Shown piece after piece: positions 59,501 through 64,000 of a stretch of 64,000 nt of DNA. The notes beneath the pieces are model-generated. The model searched no databases. It was not told the DNA's origin and was given only the letters and a program-made list of their open reading frames with translations. The DNA is from Entophlyctis helioformis. Lineage: Eukaryota; Chytridiomycota; Chytridiomycetes; Chytridiales; Chytriomycetaceae. Every line of letters begins with the position of its first letter. The first letter of the stretch is position 1. A program made the position numbers and the translations under genes. The stretch is from contig JAHLKH010000118.1 in the NCBI GenBank assembly GCA_025526915.1, forward strand, positions 1 to 64,000. Reading direction: 5' to 3'.

Positions 59501-62500
59501 CCTTGGGGGCTGAAAGTTTTGCCAACCTCGTCCATGATCTGGTTCCAGTGGCGGTCACGCATTGCAGGGTTGCGCAGATCGAGCAGCAATGGAATCGTCC
59601 GCTTGGTCTGGTTGACGCGCTCCTTGAGGCTTGTGAACACATCCCAATCCTTCATCTCCTTGCCCATCTTGGCCAGGCGACGCACAAACTTCTGCACAGA
59701 CTCCTCAATCTCTGTTGCGTCGAGCGAAAGGAATGGCCGCAGCCGCCAGCCGTCATACGCAGCATTCCACTCTTGAGTCGCCTGCCAGACTTGTGTGAGC
59801 AGATCGAGATCAACCGCCATCATCTCCATGTCTTTTGACGAAGCCTGCTCGATCTTGAATACGCCAAGGCCCTTTTTAAGCACACGCTCTTGGTTTGCCG
59901 CAGCTGAAAGCATGGCACGGCCGTCGCTGATTGCTTTGAGTGCCTTTTCGACGCCGAAACTGGCCAAAAATGGCCCTCGGACGGCCAGATCCTCGCGCAT
60001 GTTGGCGGTCTGCTTGACAAAATCGTCAACAGAGGAGAGGAGATCGGCCTTGAACTTGGCCTTGGCTTCGTGCAAGTAGCGCTCCGAGTCGGTCATGGTT
60101 TGCTGGAATGCGGCCCAGATTGCTGGGAGCGTCTCGAGTTTGGCCTTTTCGTCCTCCTTGATCTGCACCTCGTACTTTTCAAGGATCTCGTACATCTCGT
60201 GGATCGGGCCAAACTGCGATTCAATGGAAGAGAGATCGCCCTGCAGCTGCGTCAGAAGCGAAAGGCTCTCGCTCAGCTGCTCAAGATCCTTTGGTGGTGC
60301 GCGCAGCTTTTCGGCTTTCTTGGAGAACATGTCGTGGAGGTTGTTGAGCTCGGTGGCGGCATTGGCATTGAGCAATGTCGTGAGCTTGTTTTGCCAGGCA
60401 CTGCAGTGGGCCACAAGCGCGTGCTTCAGTGGCGAGCAGTCGAGACGCACAAAGTTGACGTTGGTGAGCGTCTCTTCCTTTTGCGTGTTGTTGGCCACCT
60501 CGTTGTAGCGGTTGATGTCGGCATCAAATGTCGACAGCGCCGGCTTGAGCTTGGCATAGCGACGAATAAAGGCGTCCTTGTTGATTTCCCAGATCTCGCG
60601 GTAAGAGTCCCAGTTGCGAAGGTACGCCTGGCACTTTGTTGCGTTGTTGGACATGCCAGTCTGGATGTTGGCAAAGATTTTGAGAATGTCTTCCTCGTTG
60701 GCGATGATGTCGTACATCTTGCCGGCCGTGGCAGCCGTCGTCGACTCGGGAGAAAGCGTCTGGGCGAGTCGCGGGATCACCATGATGGTCGAGATCATGT
60801 CTCGCGCGACCTTGTTAACCGTTTCCTCCAATCGATGGAGCGTTGGATTGAAGTCAACCTTTTGCATCTCGAGCACGACATTGACTTTGAACAGCGGATG
60901 AACCTCGCCGCCACCGTCGCGGTTCTTGCCCTCGCCATTGATGGCCTTTGAGATCTCAAGCAGCGAGCGACGCACAGCCGAGCGGAGAGCATCTTCCAGC
61001 TTGGCGTCAATGCTCTGGATGTAGCGTACCCAGTGGCCATACACCTCCTTGCCGTCGTTTCTGAAGACTTCGTATGTCTGCTCAAGAGTGCGTTTGATGT
61101 CGTCGTACGCGCCAGAGAGCTTGTCGCGCACCAAAGCCTGGTGGCGCTGCTGCGTTGTCTCAAAGGTCTCGAGGTCGTAGATGCGCTTGTTCTCGATCTG
61201 CCACAGAAGCGTCTGTGCGATGGCTGCACAGTTTTGCTGAATGCGGCGATCTGACTCGAGAAACTCGGTCACCATCTTTTGGACGTCGTGCGAGTGGCGG
61301 CGGCATTCCTTGACGAAAAAGTCTGTGATGCCCTTGGATGCCCTGCAAAACAATTGTTTTGTTGTCGCAGGTGGTTGCAACACATCCAGCAGAGCAGTAT
61401 CAGCATCGAGAGTGCAAATGAAACGCTAAGGGCACAGTCTGCCTCGAAAAAAACCAGTCAAGAGCGCACAACTCACCATGTCAGACTGGTGACACCAGGG
61501 TTGATCTTGCGGTCCAGGAATCGAATGCGCTCTTTAAACAGCCAATGCTCTTCAGACGTCAGAGTCTCCATGATGCTGTTGTAGTCGCGAACAACGAGAA
61601 GCACGTTTTCGCGAAGGATTCGGAGCTCTTCCTTCTTGCTATAGATCTCTTGCACATGAAACGGTATGTCGGCCTTGAGCTTCTGAAAGTAAGAAATCTC
61701 TGCAAACAGCCGTAGAAGCTCCTTGTCAAACTTCATCTCGAGCATTTCACCGGGCCGATGAGCCATAAGCATGCCGTCAAGCCGCTCGATGAGGTTGGAT
61801 CCAATGTTGGTGGCCCACTCAATGTGCGTCTTGGAGTTGTACTCTTCAAGCGACGCAACCAGCGGATCGTACTGAGCCTTGGCCTCCTCTGCCAAGATCG
61901 TGTGGGGAAGGTAGTACGCGTTGGCGAGGCAGCTCATTGAGCTCTGGATTCGGCGGAGCAATGCCCGTGCCCAGTATGCCGACCCAGCAAAGTCGGGCTG
62001 GGAGCGCATAATATCTGGCGTCTTGCGATGGGTCTCAAACTCGATCTTGACCGTGTTGAGCTCTTGCAGCAGGATCTGATAAACGTCGGCTGTCTTCTTC
62101 TCCACGGTTCGCTTGATCGCCTCGCGCTTGGCCAAATGATGGAAAACATCCAGAAGCTCGACGCCAGCCTCGACTGTGGATGCGCCTTCAAATGCAGAGA
62201 TGATCACATTCTGCATCATAACCTCGAGATCTTTGACGCCCTGCTTGAAGTTGTTGTAGTCGTCGTGCCACCGCGTCGCCTTGACGTCCAGGATGTGTTT
62301 GCGTATATTCCAAAGACTGGAAATAAGCTTTTCAAAAGCAAGCTCGATGTCCTCAAGGCTGTGCGCGTTTCCACGGGATGGACAATCAAGCAATGTCGAC
62401 GGTGAGTAAGCCCGTCAAGGCCAAGCCGGTCATGAGAGCCAATCACCATGAAAACTTTGCAGAGTCCGCCGTCTCTTTACCTTTTAGCGATTTCAGGTCC

Positions 62501-64000
62501 GCGAGATCCGCCAAAGAATGGAATGGGTGCCTTTTCACCGCCCGACAGTTTACGAGAGAACTGGATCTGCCCTTCGCACACCTCGAGCAGATCGCGACAG
62601 CGCTGCACAAAGGCATCAATCTGCGCAAAGATGCTGCTCTGGTCAAAATCCCACACGCCCTTTGCGTATCTGACAATATGGGCACACGTCCGCTTATAGA
62701 TCTGCTTCCACGACTCGCCGCAGTTGATGCTGTCTTGCAGGCTTGCCATGCTGGCTTGCACGTCGCCGTGGAAGATGTCGTCGAGCGAGATTTTGGCGCA
62801 GCAGCGGCGGATGATCTCGTTGCTCACCTTGCGCAGCAGGCTTGTCAGACGCTCCTTGGTGTTGTAGTACTTGGAGTTGGCCCAGATGAGGCGGATGCAA
62901 TTGAGCAGCTTTGGGAGAATGGCCGGGATATGCTTTGGCTCTGCCTCGGCAAGAACGCGGCAAGGATCGCTCAGGGTTGACAGGAACTTGAGGTTGTCCT
63001 GGGCCTGGACGGTTCCTTCCTGGATCAGATTCGACAGCCGCAGAAACTGCTCGAGGTACGACGACTTGGCCATGTCAAGGACGCGGATGATACGCTGGAC
63101 GTCGGAGCGGTTGAGCTGGTCCGAAATGCCAGACAGATCGTCGCATCGGCTGCTCCAAAACTGAATCTCCTCCAGGGGTCCCGAGTTTTCGGTGGTTTCC
63201 GAGGTGTGCTGGTTGTTGACGACCTCTTTGATCTGGCGCGTCCAGTGGATGAGCAGGGATTCGAGACGCTGCACCACATCCTTGACCTTGACGACCGCTT
63301 CTGGGTTGGACAGATCCTCGTTGGGCACGTACAGGACGGTGTGGCCCTTGATCTGGAACGTGGTGTCCGTCAGAAAGGCCATGAACTTGTGAAGCTGGTT
63401 GTTGAATTCTTTGCGGACACTATCTGGCCAGCGCTTGTTGTCAAGAAACATGGGGACAAAGACGCCCTGCATGAGACGCAAGAGGCTCTCCATGGTGTTC
63501 TTGGAGACGCTGCCGTACTGAACCTTGGCCTCAAAGTTGGCCTCGGTCAGCTGGCTGTCGTCCCCCGAGGTGTCACGGATAAAGTACATGAGCTCCTTGA
63601 TCTTTTGAGATGTTGTCGGCAGCGAGGTTTGGACATGGAACTGGGCAGGGCGGACGGCCTCATCAACAAAGAGCACAATCTTGTTGACGGCAGCGTCGGT
63701 GAGAAACTCGCGAAGCAGGCTGTCGTGTTCCTCAGACCACATGGTCGCGTCGTACGAGGCGAGCACAACAACGCTCTTGAGCCGACGAGCAAGGCTGTCG
63801 ACGTCGACAGGGGGTGGCGGCGGGTTGGCGGCCATGGACGCGAGCGACGTGGCGCGTGAATCAGCTGACTTGGACGCGTCAGTGCCGTCAACATTGTTGT
63901 TGCTGGCGCGCTCGCTGGCCATACCCGGCTGGCCCTTGCCGTCGCTACCTTCGGGGCCGTCCTGTCCGTGTGAGCTTCCGTTGCTCTCAAGGCCGCCTTC
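47528..64000 (-). CDS. DNAH2: Axonemal dynein heavy chain, DNAH2 type (5' end probably beyond the window), intein-bearing
   Basis: Twelve exons: 64000-62481 (open to the edge), 62358-61477, 61342-58674, 58483-57576, 57443-54623, 54505-52869, 52759-51676, 51585-50019, 49882-48263, 48130-47927, 47856-47698, 47630-47528. They give 5057 codons, or 4507 without the intein; human DNAH2 has about 4430. DNAH2-specific text includes LESLLIHWTRQIKEVVNNQ, QRQWMYLENIFVGTEDIRK and DMYLETKRQAFPRFYFLSND. ATPase sites: AAA1 GPAGTGKTETVKDLG with CFDEFNRI, AAA2 GETGSGKTT, AAA3 GDVGTGKTS, AAA4 GVGGSGRQSLTRLA; then the stalk coiled coil and the C-terminal cap. In Chlamydomonas the DNAH2 class forms one chain of inner arm I1/f. 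The reading frame is open to base 64000, and the Met at 63922 could be internal. The intron 52868-52760 is GC-AG. Confidence 0.96.
54978..56627 (-). mobile_element. Intein with LAGLIDADG-type endonuclease domain in the DNAH2 AAA2 module
   Basis: A 550-codon in-frame insertion splits the conserved phrase DTLWIESMN/TVLDDNKVL of dynein AAA2; removing it restores the family sequence exactly. Block A: CFPATDHEVLTAEGFMTLAE (Cys1). Block B: VDLSPTANHRMYA (84-96, with the TxxH pair). Endonuclease motifs: LYGYWLGNGHLG (181-192) and LRAIVRGLKCADGS (400-413), then GTSSARFRDELTRVLLLAGF (433-452). Block F: GTVWCVTVPTKQNLIVFRR (511-529). Block G: RPVVVGN (544-550), followed by Thr as +1 nucleophile. Odd points: Asn replaces the catalytic Asp in the first endonuclease motif, block F lacks its usual His, and the penultimate residue is Gly instead of His. 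It should self-excise after translation. No intron lies inside it and its ends are not GT-AG. Confidence 0.93.

Overview
The window is nuclear DNA from a flagellated, intron-dense, gene-compact eukaryote. It looks like an opisthokont: a zoosporic (chytrid or blastocladiomycete-like) fungus or a unicellular relative. The evidence is spliceosomal introns of about 50-280 nt in nearly every gene, four axonemal genes (DNAH2-type dynein heavy chain, CFAP65, CFAP77 and a WDR49/CFAP337-like EF-hand WD40 protein), and ordinary eukaryotic housekeeping genes. I could not identify the species. Coordinates are from manual splicing. Reading frame closes across all exons for every gene except CFAP65 (internal exons not resolved) and the TnpB/Fanzor remnant.

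Layout, left to right (- = reverse strand): HPRT (-, 3' end off the window) / gamma-glutamyltransferase (+); WBP11-like splicing protein (-) / membrane cyclic-nucleotide phosphodiesterase (+); an unrecognised protein (-); USP12/46-type deubiquitinase (-) / TMEM14 (+); ArfGAP-UBA-polyQ protein (+); a truncated Fanzor/TnpB-like nuclease remnant (-) / REX4 exonuclease (+); CFAP65 (-) / TRAPPC1 (+); branched-chain aminotransferase (+); Artemis/SNM1-like nuclease (-) / EF-hand WD40 protein (+); PEX19 (+); NAD kinase (+); CFAP77 (-) / NOP58 (+); mitochondrial mL45/Mba1-type protein (+); mitochondrial bL32 (-); DNAH2 (-, 5' end probably beyond the right edge). Genes are mostly in head-to-head pairs with 42-400 bp between start codons and 40-130 bp between convergent stops.

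The main discovery is a 550-residue intein (54978-56627, reverse strand) inserted in frame in the AAA2 module of the DNAH2 dynein heavy chain, just after its Walker B segment. It has recognisable splicing blocks A, B, F and G and a LAGLIDADG-type homing-endonuclease region, although several key residues are unusual. Other points: a 357-bp promoter cassette present twice at 355/357 identity next to two unrelated genes; paired CACGTG boxes with an exact 6-nt spacer upstream of several nucleotide/ribosome/RNA genes; a decayed Fanzor fragment beside one such pair; six introns with GC-AG ends; an 8-nt microexon in NAD kinase; and CA-repeats sitting directly at 3' splice sites.
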